DNA of 64,000 bases, taken from Clostridiales bacterium NK3B98 (GTDB lineage: Bacteria > Bacillota > Clostridia > Oscillospirales > Oscillospiraceae). The DNA is taken from the NCBI GenBank assembly GCA_000421005.1, contig ATWA01000006.1, positions 34,699 to 98,698 on the forward strand. The letters are read 5' to 3'. Both the position numbers and the translations under genes were made by a program. Under the pieces are notes generated by a model. It was given only the letters and a program-made list of their open reading frames with translations, was not told where the DNA came from and did not search any database. Positions 1 through 8,625 of the stretch are shown piece after piece (the first letter of the stretch is position 1; each line of letters begins with the position of its first letter).

Positions 1-2825
1 CAGCATACGCTGGAATAGTCGGTAATCAGCATCTTACAGCCCATAATCAACTGGTTCAGCGGCTGGGTGCCAAAAGGAATCAGCCGCACCCGGTGATCTC
101 CGCTGATGGAGAAGTTGGAGATATAGTCCCGGAACTTGGGATGGATGTAGAAGTCCAGATACAGGTCGTACTTTTCCAGCAGGACACCCATGCGTGGGTC
201 ATTGAGCAGCGCCATATAGCTGCGGTAATAGTCACTGGTCATAAAGGCGGTATCCGACACCTCTTCCAGCCAGTTGCGCCATGTGGGCATCACCAGAATG
301 TGCTTCTCCTGCAATCCCTTGTCCTCCAGCACATCCCAGCGGGCAAGACCGGTGATAATCACGTCCTCGTCGGGATAATCCATCTCCCGGACGATAATAT
401 CATGCTCCCGCTGGTTGGAGGTGACAAAGAGCTGCACGGCGTTGGTGCCCTTGCTGTAAAACTCCACCCGTTTCAGGGCGATGACCCCATGCTGCAAAAA
501 GACCAGTTTTTTCTGTTTTTCAATCCGGGGCAGGATTACGCTTTCCTTTGCCCGCCATGCGTAGGCATGGGCTTTGGAGTCGCTGGAAATCAGCAGCCGG
601 GCAGCGAGCAGATAGACCATGTGGCGCAGGCTCATAAACTGGATGACATTTTTTCGATAGGGCAGCAGACGTTCTTTGTAGTCCGGCTGTTTCTTGTCGA
701 TGACAAAGTAGATATGCCTGCCCATCCGCCGCTCCATGTCGTTCTCCATGCAGTAGCGGAAGAAGTAGTAGCCGTTGTCCTGTGCCATGCAGCAGTATTT
801 CTCGTAGCACAGGAAGATGCTTTTTGACGCAAAATACTTGCGAAACAGTCTGTGTATCCCCATGGCCAGCCGTTCCTTTAACCGGAACGCAAATCCGCTG
901 TAGGGAGAATACTCCTGACACACCAGTGCATATCCAAAGTTTGCCGTACGGTAGAGAGAGACGGACAAATCCTTGTCCTGACGGTAACCGTCACTGCGAA
1001 ACAGCTTACCCAGGTGTTTTCTCAGTGATCCGATCTGTTCCTTTATGTTTTCCCCGCCCTTTTTCCGCCGGGCCATAGCCCGCACAAGGTAGGTCTCTCC
1101 ATCCTCTCCTGTAAAGGCGGCACGGATATCCCAATAGAGAGGGCTGAGCTTCACCCGGGCCATGTCGATATCTGCCACCATCTCACAGATTCCATCTCTG
1201 CGGATGATCTGCCGGGCAGGGAAAAAGGTCATGGCACGGTCTGCCTCCAGCTTGAACCGGTGGCTCAGTATCACTCCTGTCCACTTGCCCGGCACTATTT
1301 CCGGGCAGCGTATGCGCAGATGCAGCTTCTTCCCTTTCAGAGACACCTCATCCACCCGGCAAGCCAGTTGGTAATCATACTCCCGAACCGTATCCTGCAC
1401 CTGCAAGCCACCATATCCACTCAGCACGCAGAAAAGCATACCGGAGACGCTGTGATCCCCCATAGGCGCTGTGCCGATGGGCTTGCTATAAGCGGAGGTA
1501 TAGTCCAGATACTCCGGGTCTACATCCAGATTGCGCCGCACCATCCGCATGGGGAAACGGGTGGCCATACAATACCAGTTCCCGTCTCGCTGAAATGCCA
1601 GATCCAGCTCCCAGCGAACCGATCTGCTGTTCTGAATGTAGGGGAGCAGACCCTGAAAGTCCACAGAGAGGACACAATCTCTCTCATCACTGGAGAGAAC
1701 CGTGACCGGCATCAGATAACGCTCCAGTTGGCGATAGACCACCATCACCGGCGTATTGTCCTGGGTGAGGGGGAGGTTTGGCAGTTCAATATGCATCTGC
1801 CACTGCTCTCCTCCCAGCTCGCGGGCGGCACAGTGTCCCTTCCGGGTCAACTGTCCGGACAGAACAGCCTGCTCCAACGTCATATCCGGGACAGGCCGCT
1901 GCGCCTGGGGAGGAAGAACGGACGCCCGGAAGGTGGGGCGGCACAGATCGTCCAGCCTCATCCAGCATTTCAGCTCTCCCTCCTGACGGAAGGGATGCCC
2001 GTTGCACTGTTCCTCCATCCACTGATGTGTCTCCCGCCGAATGACAGACAGAGGCACATGGCGCAGCACCTCTCCCTGACGCTCCACCACACCAGAGAGG
2101 GCATATTCCTCCCCGTCCATAGGCAAAGCCCGCAGGGGTACTCTCGCCAGACCATCCTGCATGGGAAAGAACCGCTGTCCCTGTTCTGCTCCGTCGGTTC
2201 GGTGCAGGGACAGCCCTGCCAGCTCAGGTGCGCCTTTCGGTTTCTGCACCCGGCAGACCAGTTCCTTGCCTTCCCACTGCATCTGGGTCAGACCGTAGAC
2301 CATCTGATCCCAGAAGCGCAGGCTTCTGGGCGAGGCAAGCAGGCACAGCGTCACCGAGTCGTTAGGGGTATCCACAAAGCCGGGGAACACCTCATATTGA
2401 CGGTCATTTACCGCAAACGTATCCACCGGGTCGGAATACCACTTGCGCTCATCTCGCAGAAACAGGCAGCGCTTGCTTTCGCTCATCTGTTTTTTCAAAC
2501 GGGAAGCCCGCAGGGGATACTTGACCAGCCCATCCTCCCGCCGCACCGCCAGCGCCGTCAGCATAGGTCGGCCATCCCGCAGGTCAAAGGCGCCCCCGCT
2601 GCCGGACAGATCGGCCACCAGAAATTCCTCTTCCAGCGCCGCCGGAATCAGGTAATGGGTGGTCTGGGGCCAGTCGGAGACGATCAGGTACAGCTCTCCC
2701 TGAGGAAAGGGCTGATTCTTTGCCCTGACGCACAGCCTGCCTGTCCGGGCAGGGAGCAGCTCCACCTGAAGGGGACTGGAAATAGAGGCAATAGGCAGAT
2801 TCAGTTGATTCCAGCTCTGTGCCAT
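1..2825 (-). CDS. CDP-glycerol glycerophosphotransferase family protein (TagF-like), 3' end outside window
   Basis: The gene reads leftward from ATG 2825 and is still open at base 1, so 941 residues are visible and the C-terminus is missing. AAGGAG sits just upstream of the ATG. From about residue 660 the protein matches the CDP-glycerol:poly(glycerophosphate) transferase fold, with the family signature LITDYSSV near residue 922 close to the left edge. The known family role is polymerising glycerol-phosphate (teichoic-acid-like) chains at the inner membrane face. The first ~600 residues are a long region rich in beta-strand-like sequence with no motif I recognise; no signal peptide or membrane segment is evident. 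It lies 65 bp downstream of the carboxyltransferase gene on the same strand, with no functional link visible. The catalytic assignment is firm; the polymer made is unknown. Confidence 0.85.
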   Translation of the reverse strand, partial: MAQSWNQLNLPIASISSPLQVELLPARTGRLCVRAKNQPFPQGELYLIVSDWPQTTHYLIPAALEEEFLVADLSGSGGAFDLRDGRPMLTALAVRREDGLVKYPLRASRLKKQMSESKRCLFLRDERKWYSDPVDTFAVNDRQYEVFPGFVDTPNDSVTLCLLASPRSLRFWDQMVYGLTQMQWEGKELVCRVQKPKGAPELAGLSLHRTDGAEQGQRFFPMQDGLARVPLRALPMDGEEYALSGVVERQGEVLRHVPLSVIRRETHQWMEEQCNGHPFRQEGELKCWMRLDDLCRPTFRASVLPPQAQRPVPDMTLEQAVLSGQLTRKGHCAARELGGEQWQMHIELPNLPLTQDNTPVMVVYRQLERYLMPVTVLSSDERDCVLSVDFQGLLPYIQNSRSVRWELDLAFQRDGNWYCMATRFPMRMVRRNLDVDPEYLDYTSAYSKPIGTAPMGDHSVSGMLFCVLSGYGGLQVQDTVREYDYQLACRVDEVSLKGKKLHLRIRCPEIVPGKWTGVILSHRFKLEADRAMTFFPARQIIRRDGICEMVADIDMARVKLSPLYWDIRAAFTGEDGETYLVRAMARRKKGGENIKEQIGSLRKHLGKLFRSDGYRQDKDLSVSLYRTANFGYALVCQEYSPYSGFAFRLKERLAMGIHRLFRKYFASKSIFLCYEKYCCMAQDNGYYFFRYCMENDMERRMGRHIYFVIDKKQPDYKERLLPYRKNVIQFMSLRHMVYLLAARLLISSDSKAHAYAWRAKESVILPRIEKQKKLVFLQHGVIALKRVEFYSKGTNAVQLFVTSNQREHDIIVREMDYPDEDVIITGLARWDVLEDKGLQEKHILVMPTWRNWLEEVSDTAFMTSDYYRSYMALLNDPRMGVLLEKYDLYLDFYIHPKFRDYISNFSISGDHRVRLIPFGTQPLNQLIMGCKMLITDYSSVC

Positions 2826-2890
2826 ATGAATCTCCTTACGATACAACGAGCCGACCCAGAAAGGCCGGCCCGGCATTGGTTGTCACGTCA

Positions 2891-4408
2891 TCACAGGGGA
2901 ATATTTCCGTGGTGGTGCTTTTTCTGTCCGCTCTGGAAGGTAAGCTGGGCTTCCAGCACCTTCTCCAGCAGGCGGCGGGTGTCCTGAGGCATAATCACGT
3001 CGTCAATGAAGCCCAGCTTTGCGCCGATATAGGGGTTCAGATAGGTCTGCTTATAGGCATCCACTTTCTCATTGAGTACCTGTTGGTACTTGTCCCCTGC
3101 CGCCTTCAGATCCCGTTTGTTGAGAATCTTGACTGCGCCCTCAGCGCCCATGACGGCGATCTCCGCATAGGGCCAGGCCCAGACCACATCCGCTCCCAGC
3201 TCCTTGCAGCACATGGCGATATAGGCGCCGCCATAGGCTTTGCGGAGAATGATGGTGATTTTGGGCACCTTTGCCTCAGAGTAGGCATAGAGCATCTTGG
3301 CGCCGTGGCGGATAATGCCGCTGGACTCCTGATCCTTGCCGGGGAAGAAGCCGGGAACGTCCACCAGATTGATGAGCGGGATATTATAGCAGTCACAGGT
3401 GCGGATGAACCGAGCCGCCTTACAGGAGGCGTTCACATCCAGACAGCCGCCCAGTACAGCGGGCTGGTTGGCCACAAAGCCTACCGTGGCACCGTTGATG
3501 CGTCCAAAGGCGGTGACCACATTGCAGGCAAACTCCGGCTCGATCTCGTAGAGGGAGTCCACGTCTGCCAGATAGTCAATCACCTTTTTCACATCATAGA
3601 TCCGCCGTTTGTTCTCCGGCACCAGATCCTGAATACCTCTCTGCCACTTGGCCTTGGCTTTGGGCAGGATATCCGGGAGCTGGTCGGCGTTCTGGGGCAG
3701 ATAGCTGAGCAGCTTGCGGATTTTTACCAGACAATCCCGGTCACTGGTGGCTCTCACATGGGCAACGCCGTTGCGCTTCATATGCACGTCCACGCCGCCC
3801 AGCTCCTGCATGGAAATATCCTCGCCAATGACCTCTTTCACCACAGCAGGTCCAGTGACGAACATCTCGCCGGTACCCTCCACGAAGAAGATGAAGTCCT
3901 GCAAGGCGGGAGAATAACTGGCACCCCCGGCACAGGGGCCCATAATGGCGGTAATCTGGGGGATTACGCCGGAGGCCTGCACATTCTGATAGAAAATATT
4001 TCCGTACTGGGCGAGGGCCTGGATGCCCTCCTGAATCTTGGCACCGCCGGAGTCCATCAGGGCAATGATAGGCACCTTGGCCTTCAGCGCCATTTTCTGC
4101 ACCTCGGTGATCTTCCGGGCGTTGGAGTGGGACAGCGAGCCGCCGGAGATGGTGAAGTCCTGTGCGTAGGCATAGGCAAAGCGGCCGTTGATCTTGCCGC
4201 ATCCGGCAATCACGCCGTCTCTGGCACAGGGCTTTTCCAATCCCTGAGAACGGTTCTGGAACACGTTGAACTCTACGAAGGTATCCGGGTCGAAGAGGAT
4301 GTTCAGCCGCTCGTCTGCGGTGAGCTTGCCTTTATCATGCTGACGGCTGGGGTTTCCGCTGTCCAGCAGGTCACGGCGGTGCTTTTCCAACTGCTGAATC
4401 GAATCCAT
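2891..4408 (-). CDS. Acyl-CoA carboxylase / decarboxylase carboxyltransferase subunit (PccB/MmdA family)
   Basis: 505 aa, the usual length for this crotonase-fold carboxyltransferase family, which moves CO2 between biotin and an acyl-CoA (propionyl/methylmalonyl-CoA, acetyl-CoA or glutaconyl-CoA). Family segments visible include LMDSGGAKIQEG and IMGPCAGGASYSPAL in the N-terminal half, and VDVPGFFPG and RKAYGGAYIAM in the C-terminal half, so both half-domains are present. ATG 4408 is preceded by AAGGAG at 8 nt. No biotin carrier, biotin carboxylase or sodium-pump beta subunit is adjacent, so it must pair with partners encoded elsewhere; substrate cannot be fixed from sequence. A consensus promoter lies about 60 bp upstream. 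Confidence 0.9.
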   Translation of the reverse strand: MDSIQQLEKHRRDLLDSGNPSRQHDKGKLTADERLNILFDPDTFVEFNVFQNRSQGLEKPCARDGVIAGCGKINGRFAYAYAQDFTISGGSLSHSNARKITEVQKMALKAKVPIIALMDSGGAKIQEGIQALAQYGNIFYQNVQASGVIPQITAIMGPCAGGASYSPALQDFIFFVEGTGEMFVTGPAVVKEVIGEDISMQELGGVDVHMKRNGVAHVRATSDRDCLVKIRKLLSYLPQNADQLPDILPKAKAKWQRGIQDLVPENKRRIYDVKKVIDYLADVDSLYEIEPEFACNVVTAFGRINGATVGFVANQPAVLGGCLDVNASCKAARFIRTCDCYNIPLINLVDVPGFFPGKDQESSGIIRHGAKMLYAYSEAKVPKITIILRKAYGGAYIAMCCKELGADVVWAWPYAEIAVMGAEGAVKILNKRDLKAAGDKYQQVLNEKVDAYKQTYLNPYIGAKLGFIDDVIMPQDTRRLLEKVLEAQLTFQSGQKKHHHGNIPL

Positions 4409-4469
4409 GGGACATACTCCTTTTTACGCTCCCCGTTTTGTCCGGGGTTACTTTCCGTTTAATGGTATG

Positions 4470-4498
4470 ATTATACCAATCTTCCCACGCTGTTGCAA
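4470..4498 (-). promoter_or_regulatory. Sigma-A promoter of the carboxyltransferase gene
   Basis: On the minus strand TTGCAA (4493-4498) and TATAAT (4470-4475) are separated by 17 bp, about 60 bp before ATG 4408. Confidence 0.7.
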
Positions 4499-4659
4499 GT
4501 CGTATTCTTCTCCACTGACCGGAATTCACCGATAAAAAGTGGTTTCAGCGCAGATTGTCCCCCTTCACTCACCATTCCGCCCGATCCAATGGGCAGGTTT
4601 TGGTATATTTTCGGAAACAGCGGAGCAAAATAACACCATCAAACCAGAGAGGTGAGAAC

Positions 4660-5340
4660 ATGAAAATTTCTTCATCGGTGCGTAAGGGAGTCCTCTCCCT
4701 GCTGCTGACGGCGGCGCTGCTGCTGTCACTGGCAGCTGTCTTCCCCCAGGCGCACGCCGCCTACCGGCAGGGCTCCTCCGGTTCTACCGTGAGCACCATT
4801 CAGAAAAAGCTGAAAAACTGGGGCTACTACAACGGTGCGGTGGATGGGATCTATGGCTCCGCCACTGTCAGTGCGGTGAAATACTTCCAGCGCAAAAACG
4901 GTCTGACCCCGGACGGGGTCTGTGGCAGCGCCACCCTGAAGGCGCTGGGTATCAACGAGAGCAGCTCCTCCGGCGGCTCCTCCTCCCAGAGCGGGGACGT
5001 TGCCCTGCTGGCAAAGGTCATTTCCGCCGAGGCACGGGGTGAGCCCTACGCCGGGCAGGTGGCAGTGGGGGCGGTGATTCTCAACCGGGTTGCCCACCCC
5101 TCCTTCCCCGGCACCATCTCCGGGGTGGTCTATGAGCCGGGGGCGTTTTCCTGTATGGATGACGGGCAGATCAACCAGCCCGTAGCCGACTCCGCATACA
5201 AAGCCGCCCGGGATGCCCTGAACGGCTCCGACCCCAGCGGCGGGGCCATCTATTACTTCAACCCCGCCACAGCCACCAGCAAATGGATTTGGAGCAGACC
5301 GCTGATTACCGTCATCGGAAAGCACCGCTTCTGCTCCTGA
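4660..5340 (+). CDS. sleB: Spore cortex-lytic enzyme SleB-type
   Basis: 226 aa from ATG 4660, chosen because AGAGGTGAG lies directly upstream; the longer open frame to 4555 lacks a ribosome site. Residues 1-33 form a signal peptide ending AHA. Residues ~36-95 are a peptidoglycan-binding domain with the WGYYNGAVDGIYG repeat. After a Ser/Gly linker, residues ~113-226 are the SleB/CwlJ hydrolase domain, with VISAEARGE carrying the probable catalytic Glu124. SleB cleaves muramic-delta-lactam cortex during germination; no YpeB partner gene is adjacent. A strong stem-loop follows. In Bacillus sleB is forespore-expressed; no clear sigma-G site could be assigned here. The gene is independent evidence that the organism sporulates. 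Confidence 0.9.
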   Translation: MKISSSVRKGVLSLLLTAALLLSLAAVFPQAHAAYRQGSSGSTVSTIQKKLKNWGYYNGAVDGIYGSATVSAVKYFQRKNGLTPDGVCGSATLKALGINESSSSGGSSSQSGDVALLAKVISAEARGEPYAGQVAVGAVILNRVAHPSFPGTISGVVYEPGAFSCMDDGQINQPVADSAYKAARDALNGSDPSGGAIYYFNPATATSKWIWSRPLITVIGKHRFCS

Positions 5341-5345
5341 AAAAT

Positions 5346-5376
5346 GCCCCGGCGCAGTGGTTTGCTGCGCCGGGGC
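5346..5376. terminator. Bidirectional terminator between sleB and the glutamate-synthase-like gene
   Basis: GCCCCGGCGCAG pairs perfectly with CTGCGCCGGGGC around a 7-nt loop. On the minus strand it is followed by ATTTTTC, so it best fits the convergent minus-strand gene. Confidence 0.8.
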
Positions 5377-5381
5377 TTGTG

Positions 5382-6785
5382 TCACCAGTGGGCTTCTCCC
5401 GCATGGGGGATGCCGGTATATTTGGCAATGCTGTCGCTGAGGGTGACCAAATCCTCCCGGTTCAGGTCATGGACATCCCTGTGTCCGGTAATGCGGGCGA
5501 AGGTAGCCAGCTCCTTTGCGGAGACGTTGAGGAAGTTGGCCACCCGCTGGGCGGCGGCGTCCTCATGGAGCCGCTTACGCAGCTCTGGGTTTTGGGTGGC
5601 AATGCCCACCGGGCAATTGCCGCTGCCGCAGATGCGGTACTGCTGGCAGGCGGCGGCAATCAGGGCGGCGCTGGCGATGGCCACCGCATCCGCTCCCAGT
5701 GCCAGCGCCTTGGCAAAGTCCGCTGACACCCGCAGTCCCCCGGTGATGACCAGCTGAACATCCGACTGCACCGAGTCCAGATACTTTCTTGCCCGGTTCA
5801 GCGCCAGAACGGTGGGAACTGTGGTGGCCTCCCGGAGGAAGAAGGGGCTGGAGCCGGTGGCGCCCCCTCTGCCATCAATGGTGACAAAGTCCGGTTTGGC
5901 AAAGACGCACTGGAACAGGTCACGCTCAATGTGCCCTGCAGCAATCTTAATGCCGATGGGTCTGCCCCCGGAGCGGCGGCGGAGCATATCCACCATGTCC
6001 CGCAAATCCTCCTTGCTGTTCAGCTCCGGGAACTTGCTGGGGCTCTGCACATCCTCCCCCGGTTTTCTGCCACGGAGAGCGGCGATTTCCGCCGTCACCT
6101 TTTCCCCGGGCAGATGTCCTCCCATACCCGGCTTGGTGCCCTGTCCGATTTTGATTTCAATGGCGTCCGCCGAGCGCAGGTTCTCGTCGGTGACGCTGTA
6201 TTTGTTGGGAATGTACTCAAAGATGTACTTATAAGCCGCCGCACGCTCCTCCGGGAGAATCCCTCCCTCGCCGGAGCACATAGCCGTCTTTGCCATGGCG
6301 CTGCCCTTGGATAATGCCACCTTGCTCTCCCTGCTCAGCGCCCCAAAGGACATATGGGAGATATACACCGGGCTTTCCAGCACCATAGGCTTTTTCGCCT
6401 TGGGGCCGATGACGGTACGCAGGTTCACCGCTTCGTCGTCATTCAGCGGGGCAGGGTCAAGCTGCGCCCCCAGCAGCAGCAAGTCGTCCCAGCCGGGCAT
6501 GGGCATCTGGGTTCCCATCGCCCCGCCGATGGTCTTTCCGGTGACTGCCATCTGGTGGATTTCCGCCATATAGCGGCAGTTTTTGTCTGTTCTGGCATAG
6601 GCCGGGTCGTAGGCCAGTGGGCCGTCGTAGCCGGCGGGGGCTTCCGGGGCAGCAGGCTGCTCCACCGGCTCAAAGACGGACACCGGCTGCTTGCACACCG
6701 GGCAGGCATCCAGCTCACTGAGCTTTCTGCCCTCCTTCTCCTCGTCAAAAATTGCGCCGCAAATGCTGCATTTGTACACTGCCAT
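5382..6785 (-). CDS. Rubredoxin-like / FMN-binding glutamate synthase-domain protein
   Basis: 467 aa from ATG 6785, preceded by GGAGGG at 8 nt; an upstream TTG at 6791 is also in frame. Residues 1-35 hold rubredoxin-type knuckles (Cys6, Cys9, Cys28, Cys31). The rest is the FMN-binding domain of glutamate synthase large subunits, with GQGTKPGMGGHLPG, VTIDGRGGATGSSP and the Fe-S-type segment ICGSGNCPVGIATQ. There is no N-terminal glutamine amidotransferase domain and no small subunit alongside, resembling stand-alone archaeal/clostridial GltB-like proteins. The actual reaction (glutamate synthesis or another flavin transfer) is unproven. It starts 2 bp after the stop of the lysozyme-like gene, so the two are probably cotranscribed. 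Confidence 0.8.
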   Translation of the reverse strand: MAVYKCSICGAIFDEEKEGRKLSELDACPVCKQPVSVFEPVEQPAAPEAPAGYDGPLAYDPAYARTDKNCRYMAEIHQMAVTGKTIGGAMGTQMPMPGWDDLLLLGAQLDPAPLNDDEAVNLRTVIGPKAKKPMVLESPVYISHMSFGALSRESKVALSKGSAMAKTAMCSGEGGILPEERAAAYKYIFEYIPNKYSVTDENLRSADAIEIKIGQGTKPGMGGHLPGEKVTAEIAALRGRKPGEDVQSPSKFPELNSKEDLRDMVDMLRRRSGGRPIGIKIAAGHIERDLFQCVFAKPDFVTIDGRGGATGSSPFFLREATTVPTVLALNRARKYLDSVQSDVQLVITGGLRVSADFAKALALGADAVAIASAALIAAACQQYRICGSGNCPVGIATQNPELRKRLHEDAAAQRVANFLNVSAKELATFARITGHRDVHDLNREDLVTLSDSIAKYTGIPHAGEAHW

Positions 6786-6787
6786 AA

Positions 6788-7450
6788 TCAATTCCCTCCT
6801 GTGTTGCCATTGGTGGAACGGGACTGGCGCAGATACAGGTCATAGACCGCTGTGCCGTAGCGGGTGATGTGGCGGACGTTGGCGTTGTAGCGGGTAAAGG
6901 CAAGCTGAAACTCCTCCGGGGTGTAGGCAGCAAAATCGGTGTGACCGTTCATCTCCTCGGCGGCGCTGACCAGATTCAGGGCGGACAGGGCGATATTGTA
7001 CCGGGTATCCCGGCGGAGGCGGTGCCACATGGTGCAGAGCGCTTCCGGGTCGTCAGGCCGAACGCCTCCCTCCGGCAAATCCAGTTCCCCATAGGTGGTC
7101 AGTCCCCGCTCCACTCCGTAGTTGGCGGCGTTGATGGCCACATAGGCGAAAATCTGCCCAAATCCGGTGGAGCTGTCCCGCTTGCCCAGCGGCCCACGGT
7201 TCAGCACGGGAAGCGGGCTTTTCAGCAGTCCGATTTTGCAAAGCCCCCGTCTCAGGCGGTAGCGAAACCAGTAAAAACCCACGATTGCGTCGGCCACCGG
7301 GTCCATCCAGTCGATTTCGGTCATCTCCCGTTCCAGCACTGCCCGGACACAGGCTGAGGGAATCCGGTACTGTTTGGACACGGTATCCATCCAATCGCTC
7401 CACTGTGCAAGGTTCTTTTGCACCCGCTGTCTGCTGTATCGCTTCAGCAT
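6788..7450 (-). CDS. Putative lysozyme/transglycosylase-fold protein
   Basis: 220 aa, unnamed family. The layout recalls lysozyme-like enzymes: an acidic helix (AVLEREMTEID, residues ~38-48), an STGFGQIFAY segment similar to the S-x-G-x-x-Q-I motif of lytic transglycosylases, and a late tract ending with RYNANVRHITRYG. No signal peptide, lipobox or transmembrane helix is apparent, which is unexpected for a secreted murein enzyme. The N-terminal 35 residues are basic. The stop codon nearly abuts the start of the glutamate-synthase-like gene. The lysozyme-fold reading is my inference from spacing of motifs, not a confirmed family match; treat as hypothetical. Confidence 0.5.
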   Translation of the reverse strand: MLKRYSRQRVQKNLAQWSDWMDTVSKQYRIPSACVRAVLEREMTEIDWMDPVADAIVGFYWFRYRLRRGLCKIGLLKSPLPVLNRGPLGKRDSSTGFGQIFAYVAINAANYGVERGLTTYGELDLPEGGVRPDDPEALCTMWHRLRRDTRYNIALSALNLVSAAEEMNGHTDFAAYTPEEFQLAFTRYNANVRHITRYGTAVYDLYLRQSRSTNGNTGGN

Positions 7451-7524
7451 TGCTCTTACCCCCCCTCTGCTTTCTCTCAGTGTACCACACTTTTTTCTCT
7501 TTGTCTTCTTCTTTTTTCTCCCTC

Positions 7525-7553
7525 TTGCAGGACTTAGGCAAAAGAGTTATAAT
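7525..7553 (+). promoter_or_regulatory. Sigma-A promoter of the PfkB kinase gene
   Basis: TTGCAG (7525-7530), 17-bp spacer, TATAAT (7548-7553). The start point would fall in or next to the tandem 14-bp repeat. Confidence 0.7.
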
Positions 7554-7580
7554 AATACAAATCACCTAATACAAATCACC
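7553..7580 (+). repeat. Perfect 14-bp tandem duplication
   Basis: TAATACAAATCACC occurs twice back to back, between the -10 box and the AAGGAGG ribosome site of the PfkB gene. It could be a slippage product or a tandem operator. Confidence 0.9.
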
Positions 7581-7596
7581 ATAAGGAGGTCGTCGC

Positions 7597-8520
7597 ATGG
7601 GCATTCTGGTTTTCGGCGCCACATTCGTGGACATCAAGGGCTACCCCATCACCCAGTACATCTCCGGGGGACGCAATGTAGGCCGTGTAGTGCAGGTACA
7701 CGGCGGCGTTGGGCGCAACGTGGCGGAGGACATCGCCAACATCGAACTGCGCCCCACCTTTGTCACCGTACTGGACAACAGCGGCATCAGTGCCGATGTG
7801 CTGGACAAGCTGAACCGTCACAATATTGACACCCGCTACATCCAACACTCGGAGAACGGACTTGGCACCTGGCTGGCCATCTTTGACAACTCCGGCGACG
7901 TAATTGCGTCCATCTCCAGCCGTCCCGATCTGGGTGTCATTGCGGAGGTATTGGATGCCCACGGAGACGAAATGTTCGCCGCTGCGGACAGCGTGGTGCT
8001 GGAAATCGACATGGAGGTGCCGCTGGTCAAGCGCATTTTCGAGCTGGCAGAGCGCCACGGCAAGGAGATTTACGCCGTGGTGAGCAATATGTCCATCGCC
8101 GTGCAGCGCAGAGACCTGCTCAAGCGCACCGGCTGCATCGTCTGCAACCAGCAGGAGGCGGGGATACTCTTCTCTGAGGACTACGAGGGCATTACCCCGG
8201 AGGAGATGTGCCAGATTCTGGAAAAGCGCATCAAACGGGCGAAAATTCCCCGGATGATTGTCACCATGGGCGCACAGGGGGCGGTTTACGCCCAGCAGGA
8301 CGGCTACTGCGGCATCTGTCCCTCCCAAAAGGTGGATATCATCGACACCACCGGCGCGGGAGACAGCTTTTTTGCCGGGGTGGCCATCGGACTGACCTAC
8401 GGAAAGAGCCTGATGGAGGCCTGCCGCATCGGCACACGGCTGGCCTGCTCGGTGATTGCCACCAAGGAGAGCGTCTGCCCCCGGTTTTTGCCGGAGGAAT
8501 TTGATCTTTTTCCCCGTTGA
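7597..8520 (+). CDS. PfkB-family carbohydrate/nucleoside kinase
   Basis: 307 aa with AAGGAGG upstream of ATG 7597. It has the ribokinase-family signatures: the N-terminal substrate-binding region HGGVGRNVAEDIA (residues ~35-47) and the ATP/anion-hole motif DTTGAGDSF at residues 250-258, whose Asp256 would be the catalytic base. Family members phosphorylate sugars or nucleosides such as ribose, 2-keto-3-deoxygluconate or pseudouridine; the substrate cannot be set from these motifs. No aldolase, PsuG glycosidase or transporter neighbours it. The next gene encodes a sugar-sensor/GGDEF protein with its own promoter, which hints at, but does not show, a shared ligand. Confidence 0.85.
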   Translation: MGILVFGATFVDIKGYPITQYISGGRNVGRVVQVHGGVGRNVAEDIANIELRPTFVTVLDNSGISADVLDKLNRHNIDTRYIQHSENGLGTWLAIFDNSGDVIASISSRPDLGVIAEVLDAHGDEMFAAADSVVLEIDMEVPLVKRIFELAERHGKEIYAVVSNMSIAVQRRDLLKRTGCIVCNQQEAGILFSEDYEGITPEEMCQILEKRIKRAKIPRMIVTMGAQGAVYAQQDGYCGICPSQKVDIIDTTGAGDSFFAGVAIGLTYGKSLMEACRIGTRLACSVIATKESVCPRFLPEEFDLFPR

Positions 8521-8543
8521 CAAAGATGTGGCATGTCTCTCTC

Positions 8544-8573
8544 TTGACAGATACCCGTATTCTGTAATAAAAT
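8544..8573 (+). promoter_or_regulatory. Sigma-A promoter of the GGDEF gene
   Basis: TTGACA (8544-8549), 18-bp spacer, TAAAAT (8568-8573), about 50 bp before ATG 8626. Confidence 0.65.
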
Positions 8574-8625
8574 AAATAAAACTTTCTGCCTTTTCCTTCC
8601 CGCTTTTCACGAGGAGACATTTCAT

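Noticed and set aside
1..2825. Possible frameshift in the left-edge gene
   Set aside because: ATG 2825, mid-gene sequence at ~840 and the LITDYSSV motif at ~40 are all in one frame on recount, so the gene is intact as far as visible.
1260..2987. 575-residue open frame on the plus strand
   Set aside because: Antisense shadow of the TagF-like gene; Gln/His/Pro-rich composition and no family resemblance.
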